64,000 bases of DNA, taken from positions 1 through 64,000 of the forward strand of contig LBWJ01000006.1 of assembly GCA_000993595.1 (NCBI GenBank), read 5' to 3'. The notes beneath the pieces were generated by a model. That model did not search any database, had not been told where the DNA came from, and was given only the letters and a program-made list of their open reading frames with translations. A program made the position numbers and the translations under genes. The DNA is from Candidatus Peregrinibacteria bacterium GW2011_GWC2_39_14. GTDB taxonomy: Bacteria > Patescibacteriota > Gracilibacteria > UBA1369 > UBA12463. Shown one piece after another: positions 35,289 through 43,117 of this stretch (the stretch's first letter is position 1; each line of letters begins with the position of its first letter).

Positions 35289-36697
35289 TTGATTCAAATT
35301 ACGAAGTTGTTGTAGGTCTTGAAGTGCACGCTGAGATTTCTACGAAGTCGAAAATGTTTTGTTCGTGTAAAAATGATCCCGGATGCGTGCCGAATACGAA
35401 CGTTTGCCCTGTTTGCATGGGATTTCCGGGTCAGCTTCCGGTTGTTAATAAAGAAGCGCTTAGGAAAGGCATGATTGCGGCGTTGGCTTTAAACTGCGAA
35501 ATTCAGAAATTTTCAAAATTTGATCGTAAAAATTATTTTTATCCGGATTTGCCGAAAGGTTTTCAGATTTCGCAGTATGATCAGCCGCTTTCAAAAGGTG
35601 GCAAGATCAAAAACATTCGTATTACGCGTTTGCATCTCGAAGATGATGCGGGTAAGCTTACGCATGTTCCGGGTGGTTCTTTATGCGATTATAATCGTTC
35701 CGGTGTGCCATTGATGGAGATTGTGTCCGAACCGGACATTCGTTCTGCGGAAGAGGCTGTTGAATATGCAAAGGAGCTTCAAACGATTTTGCGTTATGTT
35801 GGTTCTTCGGATGCAGATATGGAGCGTGGGATGATGAGATTTGATGCCAGTGTTTCGATTCGAAAAAAAGGTGAAACAAAATTGAATTTTAGAGCTGAAA
35901 TTAAGAATTTGAACTCGTTTAAAGCGCTTGCTTCTGCGATTGATTATGAATATAACAGGCAGGTTGATCTGGATAAAAAAGGTGAACCGTTGGAAGGGAA
36001 TATGACTGTTGGTTGGGACGATGAAAAGCAGGCTACTTATATTATGCGCGGGAAAGAAGGGGATGCAGATTATCGATATTTTCCCGAACCGGATTTGCCA
36101 CCAATTATTGTTGACGATAAATATATCGATGAATTAAAGTTTCAAGTTCCGGAACTTCCCGATCAAAAGCGTGAAAAATATGTAAGAATGGGCGTTTCCG
36201 AGCATGAAGGGGAGTTGATTGCGCTTGATATTGATATGGCAAAATATTTTGAAGCAGTTGTTGCGAGCACAAAAGAAGAGCCGAAAAAAGTTGCTTCATT
36301 CATTACGAGTATATTTTTGAAACATTTGAATGATGAGAATTTGTCTATAAATAAATCAAAAGTGAAGGTTGAGCATTTGGCGAAATTGTTCGATTTGGTT
36401 AAAGAAGGTGCAATTTCCGGGAATATGGCAAAGGGGGATATTTTTGAAGAAATGTATCATACTGGCAAAAATCCGGATGAGATTGTGAGTGAAAAGGGCT
36501 TGAAGCAAGTTTCTGATACGGGTGCGATTGAGGTTGTTTGCAAGAAAGTTGTCGAAGCAAATCCAAATGTTGTTGCTGAATATAAATCCGGAAAAGATAA
36601 ATTGTTTGGATTTTTCGTAGGGCAAGCCATGAAAGAGCTTAAAGGGCAGGGGAATCCGGTTGTGATAAATGAGATTTTGAAGAAGTTGTTGAGCTAA
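35285..36697 (+). CDS. gatB: Aspartyl/glutamyl-tRNA amidotransferase subunit B
   Basis: The 470-residue protein begins VVVGLEVHAEISTKSKMFC and has the CPVCMGFPGQLPV, KNYFYPDLPKG and RYFPEPDLPP motifs, plus the C-terminal GatB/YqeY tail domain. With GatA and GatC it converts Glu-tRNA(Gln) and/or Asp-tRNA(Asn) to the amidated forms. gatA and gatC are not in the window. Confidence 0.97.
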   Translation: MIDSNYEVVVGLEVHAEISTKSKMFCSCKNDPGCVPNTNVCPVCMGFPGQLPVVNKEALRKGMIAALALNCEIQKFSKFDRKNYFYPDLPKGFQISQYDQPLSKGGKIKNIRITRLHLEDDAGKLTHVPGGSLCDYNRSGVPLMEIVSEPDIRSAEEAVEYAKELQTILRYVGSSDADMERGMMRFDASVSIRKKGETKLNFRAEIKNLNSFKALASAIDYEYNRQVDLDKKGEPLEGNMTVGWDDEKQATYIMRGKEGDADYRYFPEPDLPPIIVDDKYIDELKFQVPELPDQKREKYVRMGVSEHEGELIALDIDMAKYFEAVVASTKEEPKKVASFITSIFLKHLNDENLSINKSKVKVEHLAKLFDLVKEGAISGNMAKGDIFEEMYHTGKNPDEIVSEKGLKQVSDTGAIEVVCKKVVEANPNVVAEYKSGKDKLFGFFVGQAMKELKGQGNPVVINEILKKLLS

Positions 36698-36701
36698 AAG
36701 A

Positions 36702-36730
36702 TTGTTAAATTCCGCTAAATCTGGTATAAT
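36702..36730 (+). promoter_or_regulatory. Promoter of the 36758 small membrane protein gene
   Basis: TTGTTA (36702-36707), a 17-base spacer and TATAAT (36725-36730), 27 bases before ATG 36758. Confidence 0.75.
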
Positions 36731-36757
36731 AAATATATATAAAATAAAATTTTAAAA

Positions 36758-37009
36758 ATGATTAACTCCTCACTAGACGTTCTTTATTTAGCGCTTGCAC
36801 TTTCAGCTATTATTTTTACGATTTTTGTTTCTATTACGCTTGCTTATATTATTTTCATTCTACGTGATGCTTCAAAGGTGATTAGTGACGTTGAGGAGCT
36901 TGTTGATAAGGTAAATGGCATTTTAATTAGCCCTCTTAAGTTTATAAGCGGACTTATGTCTTATGTTTCGCCTTTTCTTGAGAGTGTTGGCAAAAAGAAA
37001 AAGAAGTAA
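36758..37009 (+). CDS. Hypothetical small single-pass membrane protein (83 aa)
   Basis: A membrane segment at about 10-33 is followed by an amphipathic helix (DASKVISDVEELVDKVNGIL) and a poly-lysine end. This layout is like DUF948-type small membrane proteins, but the match is not certain. It has its own good promoter. Its stop abuts the end of the convergent gene at 37010 with no gap. Confidence 0.72.
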   Translation: MINSSLDVLYLALALSAIIFTIFVSITLAYIIFILRDASKVISDVEELVDKVNGILISPLKFISGLMSYVSPFLESVGKKKKK

Positions 37010-37795
37010 TTAGCGTTTTTTCGTTACAGTGTATGGAAATTTGATGACCGCATTCCAAATGCGTTTTATTCGTTTTGGCTCTTGAATAAGACGAAAAAGC
37101 CATTCGAGGCCTATATTTCTCATGAATTTTGGTGCGCGTTTTTTTGATTTGGCGATGAAATCAAATGCGCCACCGACTCCCATCGCGAGTTTTACGTTTG
37201 TTAATTTTGGTAAGTTCTCATGAATCCAAATTTCTTGTTTTGGTGCGCCATAAGCCACGAAAATAATGTTTGCTTTTGAACTATTTATTTTTTCTACAAG
37301 ATTTTTTTCGTTAGGGTTTCCGGCATATGTGCCAACTATTTTTAGGGCTGGAAATTGTTTAAGTAAATTTTCGGAAGCTTTTTTTGCGATTCCTTCACAT
37401 GCGCCGAGTAAGAATATTTTATGCGGTGTGTTTGCGACTTTTTCGCATATATCAAGCATTAAATCAGCTCCGCTTACTCTTTCTTTTAATATTTTTTTGC
37501 ATGATTTTTGGTGAAATAAAAGCGAAATTAAAAGCTTGATCCCTTTTAATAATTTTGGATTTTGAAGGTAGGTTGCGGCCCATAAAATTCCAATTCCATC
37601 CGGAATATTTAAATCGGTTTCATTTAAGATTTTTTTGAAGCGTTGGTTTTTTTGTGCTTCGAGCAAGAATTCAGGATTTGGAGTTGCAATATGGCATTTT
37701 TTGTTTTCTTTAAGCCAACTTAATATAACGTTTAAAGCTTCTTGTTTTGTTTTTTTATCAAAAGGGACGTCTAAAATGAATATTCTTTCATTCAT
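37010..37795 (-). CDS. WecG/TagA/CpsF family glycosyltransferase (GT26)
   Basis: The 261-residue protein shows the family phrases NIPDGIGILWA near 62-72, GADLMLDICE near 110, KIFLLGACEG and VAYGAPKQEIW near 196-206. Such enzymes add N-acetylmannosamine-type sugars to a lipid-linked acceptor in surface-polymer synthesis. The start codon overlaps the stop of the upstream methyltransferase gene by 4 bases. No teichoic-acid gene cluster is present. Confidence 0.93.
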   Translation of the reverse strand: MNERIFILDVPFDKKTKQEALNVILSWLKENKKCHIATPNPEFLLEAQKNQRFKKILNETDLNIPDGIGILWAATYLQNPKLLKGIKLLISLLFHQKSCKKILKERVSGADLMLDICEKVANTPHKIFLLGACEGIAKKASENLLKQFPALKIVGTYAGNPNEKNLVEKINSSKANIIFVAYGAPKQEIWIHENLPKLTNVKLAMGVGGAFDFIAKSKKRAPKFMRNIGLEWLFRLIQEPKRIKRIWNAVIKFPYTVTKKR

Positions 37796-38448
37796 ATTTT
37801 GCGCGCAATTATGCAGATATTTTTTGTATAGGTTGTTTCAATGACGCCAAAGCCGGTTTCATTCAAAAGGTGTTTTATTTCGCCCGGCGTGAATGCATGA
37901 TAATATCTTTTTACGCCTGTGTTCCCCCATTTTATGAATATGTCTTTGTAGTCATATTGTGTGCTGAAAAGGCTTTTTAAGATTTTTAGAATGTGTTTTC
38001 TTTGGAAAAGATCCCAGACCATTATGACGAGAATTCCACCCGGTTTTAAAATTCTATGTATTTCTCTAAAAGCTTTTTTTCGAAGTCCTTTGGATGGGAT
38101 GTGATGCATTGCCGCTATACTAAAAATAATATTTTGACTTGAGCTTCCAAGCGGAATTTCCAGCATATCTCCGAGTATGAATTTATTGTCCCCAAACCTT
38201 TTTTTGGCTTCTGCAAGCAAGCTTTCGTTATTATCAATTCCTGTGTAATTTGCGTTTTCGCCAAGCACTTTAAGAAGTCTGCCGCTTCCACATCCAATGT
38301 CCGCGATTGCGTCAGTTTTTTTGATGTATCTTTTAAATCGTTCAAATTCCGGCCAAATATCTTCGCGCGTTTTGGCAAAATCTTCGCTTATTAAAGCGTA
38401 ATCCAGTTTTACTTTTTCCAATAACTCTCTGGCTGTTTTGTCTTTCAT
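37792..38448 (-). CDS. Trm9/ALKBH8-like SAM methyltransferase (predicted tRNA wobble uridine)
   Basis: The start at ATG 38448 (MKDKTARELL) gives 218 residues; a longer frame would run through hairpins in the divergent region. The Rossmann motif ADIGCGSGR lies at 49-57, and SIAAMHHI with LKPGG follows. Three features point to Trm9: an N-terminal YALISEDFAKTREDIWP segment, a VWDLFQ strand end, and RYYHAFTPGE at 181-190, which matches the RYYHLYREGE-type signature of Trm9 and ALKBH8. Those enzymes methylate cm5U34 to mcm5U34. Elp3, which makes cm5U, is encoded divergently next door. Function is inferred from motif plus context. Confidence 0.82.
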   Translation of the reverse strand: MKDKTARELLEKVKLDYALISEDFAKTREDIWPEFERFKRYIKKTDAIADIGCGSGRLLKVLGENANYTGIDNNESLLAEAKKRFGDNKFILGDMLEIPLGSSSQNIIFSIAAMHHIPSKGLRKKAFREIHRILKPGGILVIMVWDLFQRKHILKILKSLFSTQYDYKDIFIKWGNTGVKRYYHAFTPGEIKHLLNETGFGVIETTYTKNICIIARKI

Positions 38449-38463
38449 AATATATAATTTCCA

Positions 38464-38518
38464 CGCCGTTCGCTGAAAGCGAACACAGGCGAATATAAGT
38501 AAATTGTCGCGAAGCGAC
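38464..38518. repeat. Two GC-rich hairpins in the Trm9-like/elp3 divergent region
   Basis: GTTCGC/GCGAAC (38468-38473 and 38479-38484) sits inside CGCC/GGCG (38464-38467 and 38488-38491). A second hairpin, GTCGC/GCGAC with a GAA loop, lies at 38506-38518. The 82-base gap is mostly taken up by these palindromes, leaving little room for ordinary promoters. Confidence 0.55.
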
Positions 38519-38530
38519 ATCGTCTTTCAT

Positions 38531-40114
38531 ATGAATGATATTCTAAAAACTTTTGTTAAACAAGCCTTAAAAGAGGGTATTTCAAGCGAGAAATCCTTAA
38601 ATAATTTTAAAAATAGATTTTGCGAAATATATAAGATTTCTGCGCCAAAAAACATGGATTTGATTAAAGTATATAAAAGTCTTCTTAAGAAGCGCGAGAT
38701 TAAATCTGACGATCCGTTTTTTCGAATTATAAGAAAAAGTAAGGTTAGGTCTCTTTCCGGAATTGCTTCAATAACGGTTATAACAAAGGAATATCCCTGT
38801 CCGGGAAAATGCGTTTTTTGTCCGACGGAGAAGGGGATGCCAAAGAGTTATTTGTCTAATGAGCCTGCGATTATGCGTGCAATTTTGAATAAATTTGATG
38901 CTTTTAGACAGACGAGAACTCGCTTGGATAGCCTTGATAAAGCCGGTCATTCGATTTCAAAAATAGATGTGATTATTGCCGGTGGTACGTTTTCTTTTTA
39001 TCCAAAAGCTTATCGAACAAAATTTGTAAAAGCCGTTTATGACGCGCTTAATTATCCTAAAAAATCTAAAAACCTTGATGAGGCGCAATTAATAAATGAG
39101 AAATCGAATAATCGTTGTATTGGCTTATCTATTGAGACGCGACCTGATTATATTAATACTGATGAAATAAAATATTTGCGAAAACTCGGCGTTACAAAAG
39201 TTGAACTCGGAATTCAAACTTTATATGATGATGTTTTGAAAAAGAATTTGCGTGGACATGGCGTTAAGGCTTCAGTTGATGCGATTCGTATGCTTAAAGA
39301 CGCCGGCTTTAAAATAAATTGTCACATGATGCCTGGGCTTATGGGTAGCGATTTGAAGCGTGATGAAAAAATGTTTAAAGAGCTTTTTTTGAGTTCTGAT
39401 TTTCGACCGGATTGGTTGAAGATTTATCCGTGCGTTGTTGTGCCTGGTAGTGCTCTTGCGAATATATGGAAAAATGGTGGCTATAAGCCGTATACGGATA
39501 AGCAAATGATTGATCTTTTGGTAAAAGTTAAATCGAATTTGCCTGAATATGTTCGTATTACACGTTTGTATCGTGACATTCCTTCAACGTCGATTTTGGC
39601 CGGACCAAAACTCTCTAATTTACGCGAATATGCACAAAAAGAAATGGCGAGTAAGGGCTTAAAATGCAGATGCATTAGGTGTCGTGAAATTAAAGATGAA
39701 GTTATAAATCCGGAAAATTTGAAGATGAAAGTCCTTGAATTTGACGCGTCTAAAGGCAAGGAATTTTTCTTGAGCTTTGACGATGTTAAAAAAGACAAAT
39801 TATGTTCGCTTTTGCGTCTTCGCTTCCCTTCAAATAAGGCAAAATTCGATAAAGATTATCTTTGGGAGCTAAAAGGTGCTGCGATTATTCGCGAAGTACA
39901 TACTTATGGCATCCAGACACCGGTTGATAAGAAGGGGAGTAGTGCGCAACATTTGGGGCTGGGGAGGAAGCTGATCGAGAAGGCGGAGGAAATTTCGAAA
40001 AAAGCGGGTTATAAAAAAATTGCGGTAATCAGCGGAGTTGGAGTTCGGGATTATTATAAGAAATTTGGATACGATTTGACTAAGAATGGGTACATGGTAA
40101 AATTATTCTCCTAG
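38531..40114 (+). CDS. elp3: Elp3-like tRNA uridine(34) acetyltransferase (radical SAM plus GNAT)
   Basis: The start at ATG 38531 (MNDILKTF) gives 527 residues, close to eukaryotic and archaeal Elp3. The radical SAM cluster ligands are Cys90, Cys94 and Cys97 (CPGKCVFC). AGGTFSFYP, GLSIETRPD, ELGIQTLYDDVL and HMMPGLMGSD are Elp3 hallmarks. The C-terminal third is a GNAT domain with QHLGLGRKLIEKAE. Elp3 adds the carboxymethyl group to wobble uridine (cm5U34). The neighbouring Trm9-like enzyme would methylate that product. Elp3 occurs in only some bacteria, and no other Elongator subunits are seen. Confidence 0.94.
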   Translation: MNDILKTFVKQALKEGISSEKSLNNFKNRFCEIYKISAPKNMDLIKVYKSLLKKREIKSDDPFFRIIRKSKVRSLSGIASITVITKEYPCPGKCVFCPTEKGMPKSYLSNEPAIMRAILNKFDAFRQTRTRLDSLDKAGHSISKIDVIIAGGTFSFYPKAYRTKFVKAVYDALNYPKKSKNLDEAQLINEKSNNRCIGLSIETRPDYINTDEIKYLRKLGVTKVELGIQTLYDDVLKKNLRGHGVKASVDAIRMLKDAGFKINCHMMPGLMGSDLKRDEKMFKELFLSSDFRPDWLKIYPCVVVPGSALANIWKNGGYKPYTDKQMIDLLVKVKSNLPEYVRITRLYRDIPSTSILAGPKLSNLREYAQKEMASKGLKCRCIRCREIKDEVINPENLKMKVLEFDASKGKEFFLSFDDVKKDKLCSLLRLRFPSNKAKFDKDYLWELKGAAIIREVHTYGIQTPVDKKGSSAQHLGLGRKLIEKAEEISKKAGYKKIAVISGVGVRDYYKKFGYDLTKNGYMVKLFS

Positions 40115-40132
40115 TTATTAAAATTACATTGT

Positions 40133-40561
40133 ATGGAATCAATTACGTTTAATACGCTGACTTACGAAGCACTGAGAGTTGCTGGAAACGCATGGAGATG
40201 TTCATCTCATGCAAATTTAGCTAGACTAAGCGATGTTGAAACTGCAATTTCTCATGCAATAGAAGAACATGGCAATGAATTAAGGGCAGCGGGCGTTGAT
40301 GGAGTTGCATTTAACCCTGAGTCCAGTGAGCCATTACCAGTTGAAATAGTTAAAGACGTATATATGGCTGTTTCTAGAGCGATAGATGTTAAAATTCGTG
40401 AATACACTGAAAAAGGGGATTTGTCTCCGGTTGATAAATTTAGATTAATAAAAAATGCTATTTTCAAAAGATTTGTAGATCTTGGGACTTTTACCGCAGA
40501 AGATTGTGAAGCGACCTATAGCGTTGTCAACCACGATACGGGTCTTTACGAGAAGGCATAA
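40133..40561 (+). CDS. Hypothetical protein (142 aa)
   Basis: Not recognised. The protein is soluble, mostly helical and acidic (DVETAISHAIEEHGNELRAA), without a signal peptide or membrane segment. It follows elp3 after 18 bases and might be co-transcribed. A long gene-free stretch lies downstream. Confidence 0.65.
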   Translation: MESITFNTLTYEALRVAGNAWRCSSHANLARLSDVETAISHAIEEHGNELRAAGVDGVAFNPESSEPLPVEIVKDVYMAVSRAIDVKIREYTEKGDLSPVDKFRLIKNAIFKRFVDLGTFTAEDCEATYSVVNHDTGLYEKA

Positions 40562-41080
40562 CATATTTTTACATATGTCATGGTAGGGTAGTGGTTTTCT
40601 AGCTCGGTATGATACTTTGTACAATGTATCTTGTGCAAAGTAAGATAGACAAGGATTGGGCGGTTGGTTGGCTTGGCTTGATTCACCTGCTTTTATATAT
40701 TTACCTATTCTTTTATTATTTTTTATAGTTCTCCGTGAATAATAAAATGTATATTCTTTGTAAAATTTGTTATGGAATGTTCTTGTTGTTGGTTTTGTTC
40801 TTCGTTTTCTCGTTTTTAGCTAAAAAAGTGGTATTTTGATTTCCCTAGCCTTGAGTTTTTGGCTCAAATAAGCCTTAAAGCGGCTATGGCTTAAAATAAT
40901 GCGTTTTAACGCGTTTTTAATAAAAAGACGACATTATGTTCATCCCCGGTTAATTTTTAATAGTGGTTTTTATTATTTTTTGTAGTTTTAGTGAAAAATT
41001 ATAAATAAATAATCATAGCAAATTTTTATGAAAACTTTTTAAACATTTAATGAAATTTCTATAAATTTTTGAAAATGTAT
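40562..41080. other. 519-base gene-free stretch with several small hairpins
   Basis: No convincing coding frame. Visible structures: ACTTTGTACAA/TTGTGCAAAGT (40614-40624 and 40631-40641, one G-T pair); a TTGAG/CTCAA stem near 40850; a TAAGCC/GGCTTA pair near 40868-40892; and GCG/CGC around a TTTTAA core near 40910. The remainder is AT-rich. It lies between the ends of two convergent transcripts (40561 plus strand, recG minus strand). An untranslated RNA is possible, but I see no known RNA family. Confidence 0.5.
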
Positions 41081-43117
41081 TTAATTTTGAATTTCTGAAA
41101 ATTTTTCTATTTTTTCTTTTAGTTTTGGAAACTTTGAAAGTTCGGGATCGTTGCTCATTAATATGGTTGCCGTCTCGTGAACTTTTGAAATTAAAACAGA
41201 ATCTGTTAAACTGGCAACTTTTAGATCTGGAATTCCGCTTTGACGAACACCAAAAATTTCACCCGGACCGCGGATTGATAAGTCGATTTCGGCTAGTTTA
41301 AAGCCACTGTGGAACTTCGTCATGGCGTTTAAGCGTTTTACTCCGTCTTCTGATTTTGTGTTTGCAAATAGGAAACAATATGATTGTTGCTCCCCTCGCC
41401 CAATTCTGCCTCTAAATTGATGTAATTGGCTTAAACCAAATTTTTCCGCGCCCTCAATAATCATTACCGTTGCGTTTGGAACGTCGATTCCAACTTCAAT
41501 TATTGATGTTGAAACGAGGATGTTTATGCGGTTTGCTTGGAAATCGTTCATTATACGGTCTTTGTCGTCTTGGGATAATTTCCCGTGAATAAAGCTCACT
41601 TCTAAGTCTGGGAAAATGTTGTTTGCAAGATATCTATATTCTTCATTTACGGCTTTAATCTCAAGTTTATCTGATTCGTCTATTAATGGGCAAATTATAA
41701 AAACCTGAGTTTGTTTTTCTTTTATTTGTTTGCGAATCCAATTATAAGCGTCTTTGCGTTTATTTTCCGGCACTATGTGGGTTGCAATAATTTTTCTGCC
41801 AGGTGGCATTTCATCGATGATGCTTAGATCTTGATCGCCATAAATTGTCAGTGCGAGCGTGCGAGGGATTGGAGTTGCGGAAAGGTTTAATGTGTGCGGA
41901 AAACCGTGTGAATTTAAAACTTCGCGCTGAAGAACGCCGAATCTGTGTTGTTCGTCGATTATTGCAAGTCCGAGGTTTTTGAATTTTACTTCTTTTTGGA
42001 TTAAAGCATGTGTGCCAATAATTAGATTTATTTCACCTTTTTTAAGCTTTTCCAGAATTTCTTTTTTTTCTTTATTTTTTGTGCTTCCAATTAATAATTC
42101 AATTTTTATTCCATGTTGTTTAAAAAATTTTTCAAAGGTCTTTAAATGTTGTTTTGCGAGAATTTCAGTTGGAGCCATGAACGCTGTTTGATAGCCTTGT
42201 TTTATTACTGCAAAGGCCGCTATCCCGGCTACGATTGTTTTTCCTGAGCCAACGTCTCCTTGAAGTAGTCTTGCCATTGGATGAGGCTTTTCCATATCTT
42301 TTAGAATTTCGGCGAGTGTGAGTTTTTGCGCATTTGTAAGCTCAAAAGGTAGTGTTTTTAAAAATGATTTTACAGCTTCGTAATCAATATTTATTGATTT
42401 TGCAATACTTGTGGATGCTTTTTTATTTTTGTATTTTGCGATTAAAGATTTTAGATGTATTAATAGAAGCTCATCAAAGCCAAGTCTTTTTATCGCTTTT
42501 CCGATTATGCTTTCATCTTTAGGAAAGTGGATTTGATAAATTGCTTCTTTTATTGATATTAAGCTAAATTTTTGGATTATTTCTTCCGGTAAATATTCTT
42601 CAATATTTTGGATTTCGCTTTCAAGGATTGGTTTTAGTTTTTCTCGAATCCATTTTGAAGAGATGCCTTCGGTTCCGTGATAAACGGGAATAATTCGCGC
42701 TGTATGAATTTGCTCTTGTCTTACAGGTTCAAATGTTGGACTTGATAAAGTTAAATGCCCGCCTGCTATTTTTGGCTTGCCTGAGAGGAAAACCTCACTC
42801 CCCTTTCTCATAACCTTTGTTATATATGATTGATTAAACCAAATTACTTCTATTACTCCCGTATCGTCTTTGAAAACCGCTTGTGTTATGAATTTTCCGT
42901 TTTTTGTTCGAGAGCTTTCAATATTTAATATCGTTCCTTTAAAAGTTGCGAGTTGATTTATTTTTAAATAAGCCAACTTTGTCACTTCTGAAGCGTCGGT
43001 GTAATCGCGCGGAAAATAATTGATAAAATCTTCAACCGTTTTTATTCTAAGCTTTTCGAGAAGCTTTAAGTGTTTTCCGGTTGTTCTAATTGCTTTTGAT
43101 ATCTGCGTGTTTAACAT
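41081..43117 (-). CDS. recG: ATP-dependent DNA helicase RecG
   Basis: The 678-residue helicase remodels stalled forks and branched DNA. It has the N-terminal wedge OB domain, Walker A GDVGSGKT near 287, the DEQH box (IDEQHRFG) near 386, and the C-terminal SIIEVGIDVPNA and QLHQFRGRIGRG motifs. The first 32 bases lie inside the 3' end of the PocR-PAS gene, so translation is probably coupled. Confidence 0.97.
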   Translation of the reverse strand: MLNTQISKAIRTTGKHLKLLEKLRIKTVEDFINYFPRDYTDASEVTKLAYLKINQLATFKGTILNIESSRTKNGKFITQAVFKDDTGVIEVIWFNQSYITKVMRKGSEVFLSGKPKIAGGHLTLSSPTFEPVRQEQIHTARIIPVYHGTEGISSKWIREKLKPILESEIQNIEEYLPEEIIQKFSLISIKEAIYQIHFPKDESIIGKAIKRLGFDELLLIHLKSLIAKYKNKKASTSIAKSINIDYEAVKSFLKTLPFELTNAQKLTLAEILKDMEKPHPMARLLQGDVGSGKTIVAGIAAFAVIKQGYQTAFMAPTEILAKQHLKTFEKFFKQHGIKIELLIGSTKNKEKKEILEKLKKGEINLIIGTHALIQKEVKFKNLGLAIIDEQHRFGVLQREVLNSHGFPHTLNLSATPIPRTLALTIYGDQDLSIIDEMPPGRKIIATHIVPENKRKDAYNWIRKQIKEKQTQVFIICPLIDESDKLEIKAVNEEYRYLANNIFPDLEVSFIHGKLSQDDKDRIMNDFQANRINILVSTSIIEVGIDVPNATVMIIEGAEKFGLSQLHQFRGRIGRGEQQSYCFLFANTKSEDGVKRLNAMTKFHSGFKLAEIDLSIRGPGEIFGVRQSGIPDLKVASLTDSVLISKVHETATILMSNDPELSKFPKLKEKIEKFSEIQN

